Of a DNA stretch of 64,000 nt, positions 8,141 to 17,346 are shown in pieces (position 1 is the stretch's first letter; the number at the start of each line of letters is the position of its first letter). This DNA comes from Adlercreutzia wanghongyangiae. Lineage in GTDB: Bacteria; Actinomycetota; Coriobacteriia; Coriobacteriales; Eggerthellaceae. A program made the position numbers and the translations under genes. The notes below the pieces were generated by a model. That model was not told the origin of the DNA. It was given only the letters and a program-made list of their open reading frames with translations, and did no database searches. The stretch is from positions 1 through 64,000 of the forward strand of contig NZ_JAYMFF010000009.1 of NCBI RefSeq assembly GCF_035989245.1, in the 5' to 3' direction.

Positions 8141-8158
8141 ACCGTCCATCAATGATGG
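8141..8158. promoter_or_regulatory. Operator-like palindrome upstream of the ETF operon
   Basis: ACCGT is followed by the 13-bp palindrome CCATC-aat-GATGG, about 90 bp upstream of etfB. Fifteen of eighteen bases match the site at 16971-16988 upstream of the acyl-CoA ligase gene. This suggests a shared regulator, by inference. Confidence 0.4.
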
Positions 8159-8245
8159 TCAAAAGCGATTGAGTATGTATGTTTCATCGGCACCTGCTTA
8201 TCTAAAATAGGGAAAGAGACCGTTTTCAGAGCGGAAAGGTGAGAG

Positions 8246-9001
8246 ATGAACATCGTCGTGTGCGTGAAGCAGGTAATAGACACCGAGGCCGTTATCGAGC
8301 TGGACGGGGAGGGGGCCGTGAGCCTGGAGGGCCAGACCCTGGTCATCGATCCCTACAGCGAGTTCGCCGTAGAGCGGGCCGTGCAGATCACCGAGGAGCA
8401 GGGCGGCACCGTCACGCTGGTGTGCCTCGGCGACGCGGGCTGCGCATCGGCGCTGCGCCACGGCCTGGCCATGGGCGCCTCGGAGGCCGTGCTGCTGGAG
8501 GACGACGGTTGGCTCGCGCGCGATGCGGCCGAGGTGGCCGCCGCCCTGGCCGAGGCCATCCGCCCGCTGGGTGCCGATCTGATCATGGGCGGCTGGAAGT
8601 CGGGCGACACGGCGGCGGCCCAGGTGATGGGGCGCGTGGCGACGCTGCTCGACCTTCCGCTGGCCAACATGGCCACCTCCTGCGAGGTCGTTGACGGCGG
8701 TATTCGCGTTCTGTGCGAGGTGGACGACGGCGTGGAGGCCTCCGATCTGCCCCTGCCGGCCGTGGTGGCTGCGCAGCAGGGCCTGGCCGAGCCGCGCTAC
8801 CCCTCGGTGCGCGACGTGATGGGCGCACGCCGCAAGAAGATCGATACGCGTCCGGCGGCGGTGCCCGATGGCTCCGGCGTGGTCGTGCTGTCGCGCGAGC
8901 TGAAGCCGGCGCGCACGGGCGGCCGCATCGTGGAGGGCGCGCCGGCCGAGGCCGTGGCCGAGACCGTGCGCCTGCTGGCCGAAGAGGCGAAGGTGCTGTA
9001 A
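8246..9001 (+). CDS. etfB: Electron transfer flavoprotein subunit beta
   Basis: The 251-aa protein has the ETF-beta pattern: N-terminal MNIVVCVKQV, then a region with IDPYSEFAVERA near 35 and the AMP/FAD-binding segment around GGWKSGD near 115. With EtfA it accepts two electrons, one at a time, from acyl-CoA dehydrogenases in the cytosol. Its ATG follows AAAGGTGAGAG. It is the first gene of a six-gene codirectional run to 15130 (etfB, etfA, membrane oxidoreductase, Nudix, MBL, acyl-CoA dehydrogenase). The match is to ordinary ETF; whether this one bifurcates electrons cannot be judged by eye. Confidence 0.93.
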   Translation: MNIVVCVKQVIDTEAVIELDGEGAVSLEGQTLVIDPYSEFAVERAVQITEEQGGTVTLVCLGDAGCASALRHGLAMGASEAVLLEDDGWLARDAAEVAAALAEAIRPLGADLIMGGWKSGDTAAAQVMGRVATLLDLPLANMATSCEVVDGGIRVLCEVDDGVEASDLPLPAVVAAQQGLAEPRYPSVRDVMGARRKKIDTRPAAVPDGSGVVVLSRELKPARTGGRIVEGAPAEAVAETVRLLAEEAKVL

Positions 9002-9031
9002 AGACGATTTCACCGGAGAAGGGATAGAGCT

Positions 9032-10015
9032 ATGGCTGATATGTGGGTGGGCGTGAACGGTGCCGAAGAGGCGCTGCGCCAGGTGAATGCGGAACTGATG
9101 GGCGCGGCGCGCCAGCTGGCCGATGCGGCCGGCGCCTCGGTGACCGCCGTGCTTTACAACGACGCCGCAGGGCGCCACGCCGACGCGCTGGCGGCGCTGG
9201 GCGCCGACCGGGTGGCCGTGGTGGAGGCGGAGGGCGCGCCGCTGCCCCCCGAGACCCTGGCCCGCACCTTGGCGCGCATGGCTGCCGATGCCGCCGAGCC
9301 GCCGGCGGTGGTGCTGCTGGCCGACGGTGCGGAGGCCCGCGCCGCCGCACCGGCCCTGGCCCAGACGCTGGGTGCGCCGCTGTTCTCGGACGTGGTGGCC
9401 GTGGAAGCCGCCGCCGGCGCTGCGCCGGTGTTCGTGCGCGAGCCCTACACCGCCAAGGTGGTGGAGCGCGCCCAGGCCGCTCCCGGCACGGCCACCGTGG
9501 TGGCCACCGTGCGTCGCGCTGCGATGCCCGCTGCCGCGGCCGATGTGGCCCGCACGGCGGAGGTCGTGCGCGTGCCCGCCGATTCCGCCGCCCTGGCCCG
9601 CGCCATCGCCGAGGTGGTGCGCGCCACCTCGGGTCGCGTCGATCTGACCGAGGCCGACATTGTGGTGTCGGGCGGCCGCGGCCTGGGCGGCCCGGAGGGC
9701 TTCGCCGTCATCGAGTCGCTGGCCGATAAGCTGGGTGCCGCCATCGGCGCCTCGCGCCCCGCCGTGGACGGCGGCTGGATCGACATCCAGTACCAGGTGG
9801 GCCAAACTGGCAAGACGGTGGCTCCGACTCTCTACATCGCCTGCGGCATTTCCGGCTCCATTCAGCATGCCGCCGGCATGGCCGCCTCGAAGTGCGTGGT
9901 GGCCATCAACAAAGACCCCGAGGCGGAGATCTTCGCTTTGGCCGACTACGGCATCGTGGCCGATCTCTTCGAGGCCGTGCCCCTGCTGGAGGCCGAGCTG
10001 GCCTCCCGCGCGTAA
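9032..10015 (+). CDS. etfA: Electron transfer flavoprotein subunit alpha
   Basis: The 327-aa length is normal for EtfA. The C-terminal FAD domain is clear: SGGRGLGG near 211, GASRPAVDGGW near 239, QVGQTGKTV near 253, CGISGSIQH near 272 and INKDPEAEIF near 291. The N-terminal half is alanine-rich and less conserved, as usual. It lies 30 bp after etfB and 24 bp before the membrane oxidoreductase gene, so the three are almost surely cotranscribed. They form the route from acyl-CoA dehydrogenases to the quinone pool. Confidence 0.95.
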   Translation: MADMWVGVNGAEEALRQVNAELMGAARQLADAAGASVTAVLYNDAAGRHADALAALGADRVAVVEAEGAPLPPETLARTLARMAADAAEPPAVVLLADGAEARAAAPALAQTLGAPLFSDVVAVEAAAGAAPVFVREPYTAKVVERAQAAPGTATVVATVRRAAMPAAAADVARTAEVVRVPADSAALARAIAEVVRATSGRVDLTEADIVVSGGRGLGGPEGFAVIESLADKLGAAIGASRPAVDGGWIDIQYQVGQTGKTVAPTLYIACGISGSIQHAAGMAASKCVVAINKDPEAEIFALADYGIVADLFEAVPLLEAELASRA

Positions 10016-10039
10016 AGTATCTCGAGAAAGGTCGGCCCC

Positions 10040-12133
10040 ATGGGAGAGGTGCCCACTCGCGAAGTGCTGTGGAACGTGTCCGCGCACTGGATCATCTATC
10101 CGCTTTTCCTGCTGGCCCTGGGCTGTGCGGTGTTCTTCTTCGTGCGCCGCTGGCGCCTGTGGAAGATAGGTCAGCCCGAGAACCGCTCCGATCACCCGAA
10201 GGAGCGTCTGGCCGGCATGGTCCGCGACGCGCTGCTGCAGGTGAAGGTGGCCGAACGGCGTGGCCCGGGCTTGGTGCACGTGGCCATGTACACGGCCATG
10301 ATCATCTTGCTCGTCGCCACGGTGACGGTGGCCGCCCAGGCCGACCTGGGGCTGCCGTTCGTGCAGGGCGATTTCTACCTGTACTTTCTCTCGCTGACCG
10401 TCGATATCGCCGGCGCGGCGTTCTGCATCGCCATGGTGGCCTGCATCGTGCGACGGCTGGCGAACAAGAGCCTCGACTCCAAGCCCGAGGACTTCGTCGT
10501 GTTGGGGCTGCTGCTGACCATCGGCGTGACGGGCTTCGTACTGGAGGGCCTGCGCATCGCCGGCACCGACGACCCGTGGAGCGCCTGGTCGCCGGTGGGC
10601 GACCTGTTCGCCCAGCTGTTCGTCGGCTGGAGCGCCGGGCAGATCAGCGCCCTGCACCAGGGGCTGTGGTACTTCCACATGGTGCTGGCCTTCGGGCTCA
10701 TCGCCTGGTGGACCTACAGCAAGCTGGTGCACGTGCTGCTGGTGCCCCGCGCCGTGTACAGCCGCTCCCTGGCTCCCAAAGGCGAGCTGCCCTTCATCGA
10801 TATGGAGGACGAGGGCTTGCTGACCATGGGCGCGGGCACGTTGGAGGAGCTCACCTGGAAAGACCTGTTCGACACCCAGGCGTGCATCCGCTGCAACCGC
10901 TGCCAGGAGGCCTGCCCGGCCTTCGCCTGCGGAAAACCGCTCAGCCCCAAGGCGCTCATGCAGGACCTCGGCGCCGAGCTGCAGCAGCGCGGATCCATCA
11001 TCTACCGTCTGCAGCACGAGGCTGCCAAGGATGTCGACGGGGCCGACCGCGCCGCGATCGATGCGCCCGCCACGGCAGCCGACTTGGTGGCTGCCGCCGA
11101 CCTGACCGATGCCGAGCGGGCGGTGGTCGACCGCACGCTGGTGGGCGATGTGGTGGCGCCCGAGGCCCTGTGGTCGTGCACCACCTGCGGCGCCTGCATG
11201 GAGGTGTGCCCGGCTCGTCTCGAGCACGTGCCCAAGATCGTGAAGATGCGCACCTATCAGGTGTCCATGGAAAGCGCGTTCCCCTCTGAGGCCCAGGCCA
11301 CGTTCCGCAACATGGAGAACAACGGCAACCCGTGGGGCCTCGGCTGGCAGACGCGTACGAAGTGGACCGAAGGGCTGGATGTGCCCACGCTGGCCGACAA
11401 CCCCGATGCCGAGTACCTGTACTGGCCCGGCTGCTCCGGCGCCTTTGACACGCGTAACCGCAAGGTGTCGGCCGCATTGGTGCGGCTGCTGAAGGAGGCG
11501 AACGTCAGCTTCGCCATTCTAGGCAACGACGAGAAATGCTGCGGCGACTCCGCCCGGCGCATGGGCAACGAGTTCGTGTACTTCATGCTGGCCAGCGAGA
11601 ACATCGCCACGCTGGATGCCTGCGGGGTGAAGAAGATCATCGTGCAGTGCCCGCACTGCTACCAGGCCCTGGCGCGGGACTATCCGCAGTTGGGCGGCCA
11701 TTACGAGGTGATTCACCACAGCGCGCTGCTGGCGCAGCTGGTGGCCGAGGGGCGCCTGCCCCGCGCTGCCGAGCGGTCCGCTGCCGAGCGCGTGTGCGTG
11801 CACGATTCGTGCTATCTGGGACGCTACCAGGACGTGTACGACGAGCCGCGCGCCGTGGTGCGCGCCGCAGGCGGTGCCGTGGTGGAGATGGAGCGCCATG
11901 GCGCCCACAGCTTCTGCTGCGGTGCCGGCGGCGGGCGTATGTGGCTCGAGGAGGACGCCGGCGAGCGTGTGAATGTGGCGAGGGCGCAGCAGGCCCTGGC
12001 CGCATCTCCCGATATGGTGGCAACGGCGTGCCCCTTCTGCCTCACGATGCTCTCCGATGGTATGGTGTCGGAAGATGCCGATGTGCCGGTGAGGGATATC
12101 GCCGAGATTCTCGCAGGAGCCTACGATGAGTGA
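10040..12133 (+). CDS. Membrane ETF:menaquinone oxidoreductase-type Fe-S protein (NarI-like + CCG domains)
   Basis: The 697-aa protein starts with a NarI/HdrE-like membrane part (about 1-240, five or so hydrophobic helices). Two 4Fe-4S sites follow (Cys282, 285, 288, 292 and Cys380, 383, 386, 390). Two CCG domains with CCGDS near 500 and CCGAGGGRMW near 626 complete it, as in heterodisulfide reductase subunit D. This layout is that of the membrane ETF:(mena)quinone oxidoreductase (EMO) described in syntrophic bacteria and actinobacteria. Direct linkage to etfBA supports electron flow from ETF to menaquinone, or the reverse. Its stop overlaps the start of the Nudix gene by 8 bp. Other DUF224-type oxidoreductases are the main alternative. 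Confidence 0.85.
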   Translation: MGEVPTREVLWNVSAHWIIYPLFLLALGCAVFFFVRRWRLWKIGQPENRSDHPKERLAGMVRDALLQVKVAERRGPGLVHVAMYTAMIILLVATVTVAAQADLGLPFVQGDFYLYFLSLTVDIAGAAFCIAMVACIVRRLANKSLDSKPEDFVVLGLLLTIGVTGFVLEGLRIAGTDDPWSAWSPVGDLFAQLFVGWSAGQISALHQGLWYFHMVLAFGLIAWWTYSKLVHVLLVPRAVYSRSLAPKGELPFIDMEDEGLLTMGAGTLEELTWKDLFDTQACIRCNRCQEACPAFACGKPLSPKALMQDLGAELQQRGSIIYRLQHEAAKDVDGADRAAIDAPATAADLVAAADLTDAERAVVDRTLVGDVVAPEALWSCTTCGACMEVCPARLEHVPKIVKMRTYQVSMESAFPSEAQATFRNMENNGNPWGLGWQTRTKWTEGLDVPTLADNPDAEYLYWPGCSGAFDTRNRKVSAALVRLLKEANVSFAILGNDEKCCGDSARRMGNEFVYFMLASENIATLDACGVKKIIVQCPHCYQALARDYPQLGGHYEVIHHSALLAQLVAEGRLPRAAERSAAERVCVHDSCYLGRYQDVYDEPRAVVRAAGGAVVEMERHGAHSFCCGAGGGRMWLEEDAGERVNVARAQQALAASPDMVATACPFCLTMLSDGMVSEDADVPVRDIAEILAGAYDE

Positions 12134-13082
12134 TAATGTCCGCATCCAGAGCGTGCGCGAGGCGCTGACGCCCGGATGTCATGTGGAATACGCCGTGGAC
12201 GACCAGCCGGGCCTGGTGGAGCGCGCCCGCGCCTATCTGGCGCACCCTGCCGCCGGCGAGGTGGTAGAGCCGCGGTTGGCGGCTACGGTGATGCTGGTGA
12301 GCGCGGGCAAGTCGCATTACCGGCGCTTCGAGAGCCCGCTGCCCGGCGGCGCGGTGATCGAGGAGACGGTGGAGGCGGCCCCGGTGGACGTGTTCATGTT
12401 GCGACGCTGCTCCACCATGGCCTTCGTGCCCGATGCCGTGGTGTTTCCCGGCGGTGGCATGGACCGTCGCGACCTGGAGGGCGACGTGCCCTGGGCCGGC
12501 CCTGCCCCCGAGGTGTGGGCCCGGGCCATGAGCTGCACTCCCGAACGGGCCCGCGCGGTGATTACGGCGGCGGCTCGCGAGGTGTTCGAGGAGAGCGGCG
12601 TGCTGCTGGCCTCCGATGCGGGCGGGGCGCCTGCCCATGATGCCCGGGGCGACCATTGGGCCGCCGAGCGCGCGGCCGTGGCCGACCGATCACTGTCCTT
12701 CGGTGCGTTTTTGGCCGAGGCGGGACTGGTGCTGCGCAGCGACCAGCTGCGCCTGCGCTCCCATTGGGTGACGCCCGAGAGCGAGGCGCGCCGCTACGAC
12801 ACCTACTTCTTCCTGGCCCGGCTGCCCGAGGGACAGCATGCCGACGGGCGCACCACCGAGGCGGTGGAGGCCGCCTGGATAGCTCCGGGAGAGGCGCTCG
12901 CGCGCTTCGACGCGGGCCTTTTGAAGCTGGTGCCGCCCACGATATCGAACCTCACATCGCTGACGCGCGCCACTTCAGTGGACGAGGCGTGGAACCTGCC
13001 CTTCGACGGGCATGTGAGGCCGCATCCCGTGGCCCATGCCAACGGGGACGTGGTCATGGGCTGCACGGTGGAGGGCGCCTAG
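12126..13082 (+). CDS. Nudix hydrolase, NUDT19/CoA-diphosphatase-like
   Basis: The 318-aa protein has a Nudix box split by an insertion of about 35 residues: FPGGGMD near 109, then AAREVFEESGVLLA near 147. A split box of this type is known in the NUDT19/RP2 group, which cleaves CoA and acyl-CoA to 3',5'-ADP and phosphopantetheine derivatives. The start codon overlaps the stop of the upstream oxidoreductase gene, and the stop overlaps the next GTG, so translation is probably coupled. Its place among acyl-CoA enzymes fits CoA-ester turnover. That specificity is inferred from the insertion and context, not proven. Confidence 0.8.
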   Translation: MSDNVRIQSVREALTPGCHVEYAVDDQPGLVERARAYLAHPAAGEVVEPRLAATVMLVSAGKSHYRRFESPLPGGAVIEETVEAAPVDVFMLRRCSTMAFVPDAVVFPGGGMDRRDLEGDVPWAGPAPEVWARAMSCTPERARAVITAAAREVFEESGVLLASDAGGAPAHDARGDHWAAERAAVADRSLSFGAFLAEAGLVLRSDQLRLRSHWVTPESEARRYDTYFFLARLPEGQHADGRTTEAVEAAWIAPGEALARFDAGLLKLVPPTISNLTSLTRATSVDEAWNLPFDGHVRPHPVAHANGDVVMGCTVEGA

Positions 13083-13903
13083 TGGCCCCCGTTCGCCCGC
13101 ATACCCCCGAAGACGGCGCCATGGTGGGGCGTCACGCCCAGTGCGTGCGCCACGACAACGCGTCTCCGCTTACCTATCGGGGCACCAACACCTGGGTGCT
13201 GGCGAATCCGGCTGAGTGCACGGGCGTGGTGGTGGACCCGGGTCCCGACGAGGCGGGCTGCCTCGAGCACATTGTCCGGGCCTGCGAGCAGCGGGGCTTG
13301 GAGGTGCGCGCGGTGCTGCTCACCCACGATCATGCCGACCATGCCGGTTGCGCCGCAGCCGCGGGGGAGCGGTTCGGCGCGCCGGTGCTGGGCCTGCGAG
13401 ACGGAAGCCTGCGGCCGGGGCCGCTCGCCATCGACGGCGTCGACCTGCCCATGGAGGTGCTGGCGCTGCCCGGCCATTCCAGCGACTCGGTCGGATTCTA
13501 CGTGCCCGATGGCGATCTGATCGTCACCGGCGACGTGCTGTTCGCCCAGAGCCCCACCATGGTGTGCTGGCCCGACGGCCGTATGGGCGACTATCTGGCC
13601 AGCCTCGATGCGCTGGCTCATTTCGTGGTCGCGCAGGGCGTGCAGCGGTTGTGCACGGCCCACGGTGCTGTCATCGAGGACCCGCGCCAGCGCATCGAGG
13701 CGGCGCGGGCCCATCGCACGCGCCGGCTGAACCAGGTGGTCGCCGCCGTGCGCAGCGGCATTCCCGCCGACGCGCCGGCGTTGGTGGAGGCCATCTACAA
13801 CGACGTGGCCCCCGACCTGCACGATGCCGCGGTGCGCAGTGTGAACGCCCAGCTGCGCTACGCCTACGACGAGGGCCTGCTGCAGGAGCGCGGCACCCTG
13901 TGA
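13082..13903 (+). CDS. MBL-fold metallo-hydrolase
   Basis: The 273-aa protein has the metallo-beta-lactamase metal motif HDHADH at residues 82-87, the following metal-ligand segments GHSSDSVGFY and VTGDVLF, and a C-terminal His in TAHGAV. The C-terminal helical region resembles LACTB2-type hydrolases. The GTG at 13082 shares its first base with the TAG of the Nudix gene, which suggests coupled translation; the ATG at 13121 is the alternative. With the Nudix gene it may deal with thioesters or nucleotide derivatives in acyl-CoA metabolism, which is inferred from context only. Confidence 0.85.
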   Translation: MAPVRPHTPEDGAMVGRHAQCVRHDNASPLTYRGTNTWVLANPAECTGVVVDPGPDEAGCLEHIVRACEQRGLEVRAVLLTHDHADHAGCAAAAGERFGAPVLGLRDGSLRPGPLAIDGVDLPMEVLALPGHSSDSVGFYVPDGDLIVTGDVLFAQSPTMVCWPDGRMGDYLASLDALAHFVVAQGVQRLCTAHGAVIEDPRQRIEAARAHRTRRLNQVVAAVRSGIPADAPALVEAIYNDVAPDLHDAAVRSVNAQLRYAYDEGLLQERGTL

Positions 13904-13987
13904 TATATCCGGCCCGCGCCCTGCCAGGGCGCGCAGCCTGCGAGATATGCCGAGAGAAGAAGTTCTGCCCGAGAGAAAGGACGTCCC

Positions 13988-15130
13988 ATGGCCATTGCCT
14001 ACACCGACGAGCAGAAAGAGCTGATCGCGCTGGTGCGCGATGTGGCCCAAAACGAGATCTTGCCCCATGTGGCGGCAGCCGACGAGGCAGGGGAGTGCCC
14101 GCCGGAGCTTTTCCAGTGGGGCTTCGACCTGGGTCTTCATATGGTTGAGATTCCCGAGGAATACGGTGGAATGGGATTGTCCTACGAGACCTGCGCCATG
14201 ATGTTCGAGGAGCTGGCCAAGGTGGACGCCGCCTACGCCGACACTTTCGTCACCAACTTCGTGGCCTTTCGCAACATCATGCTGAACGGCACGCCCGAGC
14301 AGGCACGCCATTTCGTTGAGAAGACCGAGAACGGGGGCTTCGCGGCCTTCTGCCTGTCGGAGTCGTGCGCGGGCTCGGATGTGGCCGCCATGCGCACCAC
14401 CGCCGTGCGCGAGGGCGACGAGTACGTGCTGAACGGCACCAAAACCTTCATCACCAACGGCTCCATCTCGGATATCTACGTGGTGTTCGCCAAGACCGAC
14501 CCCGCGGCCGGTGCCCACGGCATTACGGGCTTCCTCATCGACGGCGACACCCCCGGCCTTTCCGCCGGTGCCAAGGAGCACAAGATGGGCTTCCGCCTGT
14601 CGGACACGAGCGAGGTGGTGCTTGACAACGTGCGCGTGCCCGCCAGCGCCGTCATCGGCGAGGAGGGCCGCGGCATGAGCGTGGCGCTGAACGCGCTGAA
14701 CCTGTCTCGTGCCTTCATCTCCACTTTGGCCGTGGGCATCATGCAGCGCGCGGTGGACGAGGCCGTGGCCTACGCCAAGCAGCGCAAGCAGTTCGGCACC
14801 CGTCTGATCGACATGCCCATGGTGCAGACAATGCTGGCCGACATGGCCATCAAGACCGAGTGCGCCCGCGTGGTGGTGAACAACTGCATGCGTCAGATGG
14901 ATGCCGGCGAGATGGTTCGCAAGGACGGTGCCATTGTGAAGACCTTCGTCACCGATGCCATGCAGGAGGTGGTCAGCAATGCCGTGCAGGTGTTCGGCGG
15001 CTACGGCTATTCTAAGGAGTATCCGGTGGAGAAGCTGATGCGCGACGCGAAGATCTTCCAGATATTCGAGGGCTCAAACCAGATCCAGCGCATGACCATC
15101 GCCCGCGAGCTCGACCGCGAGTACAAGTAG
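13988..15130 (+). CDS. Acyl-CoA dehydrogenase
   Basis: The 380-aa protein is a classical short/medium-chain-type acyl-CoA dehydrogenase. It shows IPEEYGGMGLSY near 55, CLSESCAGSDVA near 122, FITNGSISD near 156, VFGGYGYSKEYP near 337 and the C-terminal IFEGSNQIQRM, whose Glu is the expected catalytic base. Its ATG follows GAAAGGAC. It is the last gene of the etfBA-oxidoreductase-Nudix-MBL run, 84 bp after the MBL gene. A direct electron transfer partnership with the adjacent ETF is therefore likely. Of the four dehydrogenases in the window this looks the most canonical. Confidence 0.93.
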   Translation: MAIAYTDEQKELIALVRDVAQNEILPHVAAADEAGECPPELFQWGFDLGLHMVEIPEEYGGMGLSYETCAMMFEELAKVDAAYADTFVTNFVAFRNIMLNGTPEQARHFVEKTENGGFAAFCLSESCAGSDVAAMRTTAVREGDEYVLNGTKTFITNGSISDIYVVFAKTDPAAGAHGITGFLIDGDTPGLSAGAKEHKMGFRLSDTSEVVLDNVRVPASAVIGEEGRGMSVALNALNLSRAFISTLAVGIMQRAVDEAVAYAKQRKQFGTRLIDMPMVQTMLADMAIKTECARVVVNNCMRQMDAGEMVRKDGAIVKTFVTDAMQEVVSNAVQVFGGYGYSKEYPVEKLMRDAKIFQIFEGSNQIQRMTIARELDREYK

Positions 15131-15196
15131 CGGCCTTTCCCGGTTTCCGTCCGTCCGCCCCGGACCGGACGCATGCCAGTAAACAAGCATCAACAA

Positions 15197-15232
15197 GAAA
15201 CCCCCGACGCCTGCAAAAACGTCGGGGGTTTC
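15197..15232. terminator. Bidirectional terminator between convergent genes
   Basis: A perfect 12-bp stem (15197-15208 with 15221-15232) with a 12-nt loop separates the acyl-CoA dehydrogenase gene from the convergent acyl-CoA ligase gene. Confidence 0.9.
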
Positions 15233-15264
15233 TCTTCCTGGGCCTCGATTGCGAACCTGTCCGC

Positions 15265-16902
15265 CTATTCCGCGGCCATGCGCTCCTTCAGCACCTGGGA
15301 CAGGATGAAACGCTTCACCTTGCCGGTGGCGGTGACGGGAATCTCGTCGATCACTTCCACGCGCTCGGGCCACAGGCGCTTGGCCACATGACGGCTCGTC
15401 AGGTAGTCGATGAGGTCGGCTTGGGTGGGCGGGTTGTCGGGATCGGTGGCCACCACGAAGGTGCAGATGCGCTCGCCCAGGCGCTCGTCGGGCATGCCGA
15501 TGGTGGCCGAGGTGGCCAAGCCCGGGCAGCCGATGAGGTCGTCGTCGATTTCGCGGGCCGAGATGTTCTCGCCGCCGCGGATGATGACCTCCTTCTTGCG
15601 GCCGTTGATGCGGATGCGGCCCTCGTCATCCTGATAGCACAAGTCGCCGCTGTAGAACCAGCCGTCATCGTCCAGGGCACGGTCGGTGCGGTCGCGCTCG
15701 TTCAGGTAGCCCACGAACATGTGCGGCCCGCGGGACAGCTCCTCGCCCTGCTCGCCGGCCGGCAGCTCATTGCCCTCGGCGTCGATGACACGCACCTCGA
15801 TGCCCTCGAAGGGCACGCCCGACCAGGCGCCGTTCCATTCCAGGCACTTCTCGGGCGGCACGTACACGTGCGGGCAGCTTTCCGTGGATCCGTAGATCTC
15901 GCACAGCAGAATGCCGTGGCGATGCGCCCGCTCGATGAGCGCCGGGGGCAGGGGAGCGCCGCCGCAGCAGAACAGGTTCAGCGTCTTGAAGGCCAGGCCG
16001 TCGTCGGAGGCCTCCAGCACGTTCAGCATGTCGAAGATGAAGGGCGTGGCCGACATGGACCAGGTGACGCCCTCCTCGTTCATCAGCTCGATGGCCTCGC
16101 GAGCGTGGAAGTCCTGCTGCAGCACGGCGCGGCCGCCCAGCAACATGGGCGAGATGAGGCCGTGGAAGAAGCCCGTGGCGTGGTTCAGCGGCGAGGGCAT
16201 GAACATGACGTCGTCCTCGGTGCGTCCCAGCTCGCGGGTGAACACGCGCTCGGAGAACAGGATGTTGTTGTGGGTGAGCATGGCCTGCTTCGGCTTGCCC
16301 GTGGTGCCCGAGGTGGGCAGGATGCAGGCCACCGAGTCGGCCGATACGGGCGCGAACGCGCTCATCGGCTCGAAGCGGCCGTAGATGTCGTCGAAGGTGG
16401 GGAACTCGGTGTGGCTGGGCGCCTGCTTGTCCAGCACCGCGATGGGCCCCAGGGTGGGGATGGACTCGCGCACCGAGGCGATCTGGGCCTCGTAGTCCAC
16501 GTTGTGGGAGAACGTGGGACACAGAAACGCCCGGCTTCCCACTAGGTTCATGGCGTATTCCAGATCCATGTCGTTGTAGTTGCGCGGCACCGGGTGCATC
16601 ACGGCGCCCAGCTTCATGACGGCCACGTAGGCGATGCAGAACTCGGCCCAAGTGGGGAACTGCACGGTGACCACGTCGCCCACCTGCACTCCCTCGCTGG
16701 CGAGCCATGCAGCCAGACGCCCTGCGCGCTCGTCGATCTCGCGGTAGGTGTAGCGGCTGCCGGTGTCGTCGCACACGTACTCGCGCTCACCGTGACGGGC
16801 CACCTGGTCGTGCCACACCTCGCGGATGGAGTCGGCCGTCCAGTAGCCATGGTCGTAGTACTTCTTCTTCTGCTCCTCGTTGATTTTGAGATCCGTGATC
16901 AT
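15265..16902 (-). CDS. AMP-dependent acyl-CoA synthetase/ligase (CaiC-like)
   Basis: The 545-aa adenylate-forming enzyme would activate a carboxylic acid with ATP and CoA. Motifs are the P-loop LPTSGTTGKPKQAM near 191, YGSTESCPHV near 338, the hinge region YSGDLCYQDDEGRIRINGRK near 425, and the C-terminal catalytic Lys in TATGKVKRF near 530. The start is the ATG at 16902, five bases after AAAGGGG; the ATG at 16923 lacks a site. It is the natural entry step for the dehydrogenases and crotonase around it. Resemblance to carnitine-CoA ligase is general and does not fix the substrate. Confidence 0.92.
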   Translation of the reverse strand: MITDLKINEEQKKKYYDHGYWTADSIREVWHDQVARHGEREYVCDDTGSRYTYREIDERAGRLAAWLASEGVQVGDVVTVQFPTWAEFCIAYVAVMKLGAVMHPVPRNYNDMDLEYAMNLVGSRAFLCPTFSHNVDYEAQIASVRESIPTLGPIAVLDKQAPSHTEFPTFDDIYGRFEPMSAFAPVSADSVACILPTSGTTGKPKQAMLTHNNILFSERVFTRELGRTEDDVMFMPSPLNHATGFFHGLISPMLLGGRAVLQQDFHAREAIELMNEEGVTWSMSATPFIFDMLNVLEASDDGLAFKTLNLFCCGGAPLPPALIERAHRHGILLCEIYGSTESCPHVYVPPEKCLEWNGAWSGVPFEGIEVRVIDAEGNELPAGEQGEELSRGPHMFVGYLNERDRTDRALDDDGWFYSGDLCYQDDEGRIRINGRKKEVIIRGGENISAREIDDDLIGCPGLATSATIGMPDERLGERICTFVVATDPDNPPTQADLIDYLTSRHVAKRLWPERVEVIDEIPVTATGKVKRFILSQVLKERMAAE

Positions 16903-16970
16903 GCAAACCCCTTTGCTGTGCACTCCGCCGTCTTTCCCCGTACGGCGACCAATCTCGATAGCATCATCAT

Positions 16971-16988
16971 ACCGTCCGTCATTGACGG
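16971..16988. promoter_or_regulatory. Operator-like palindrome upstream of the acyl-CoA ligase gene
   Basis: ACCGT plus the 13-bp palindrome CCGTC-att-GACGG matches the site at 8141-8158 at 15 of 18 positions. It lies about 70 bp upstream of the ligase start. Confidence 0.4.
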
Positions 16989-17323
16989 CATGTCATAGCA
17001 AGAACCGCGCATATATCGGAAAGACCTATCGATGTCCCCTTTCCTGTTTGGCTGTTCCCGCCTTGCCCCGCGCGGACGGCGACATCGTCGCCTCCGTGGC
17101 GCGGCGCACCCTGGAGCATGGTCCATAGGCATTCCTTTCCCCTGGCATCGAAGCCATCGGTCGATACTTCGCCGAAAAACCCTTGCTTCTAGCATACAAA
17201 GATGCATATCGGACAAGAAGAACAAATTGAGAAAAGATAATCGGAATATCCAATGATGATATAGGTGGTAATAATATGTATCTAAATTGTTACCCACAAA
17301 ACTGAGTATTTGTGTAATAAAAT

Positions 17324-17346
17324 AGACAAAAGAGTAAATTTGTCCG
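17324..17346. promoter_or_regulatory. Inverted-repeat operator candidate upstream of the crotonase gene
   Basis: AGACAA and TTGTCCG are separated by 10 bp, 110 bp before the start codon. A very similar arrangement (CGGACAA, 11 bp, TTGTCCG) is found 124 bp before the MFS gene. Confidence 0.4.

Noticed and set aside
8198..11227. A 1009-codon open frame antisense to etfB, etfA and the membrane oxidoreductase gene
   Set aside because: It spans several real genes on the other strand and has the typical antisense composition with no recognisable domain.
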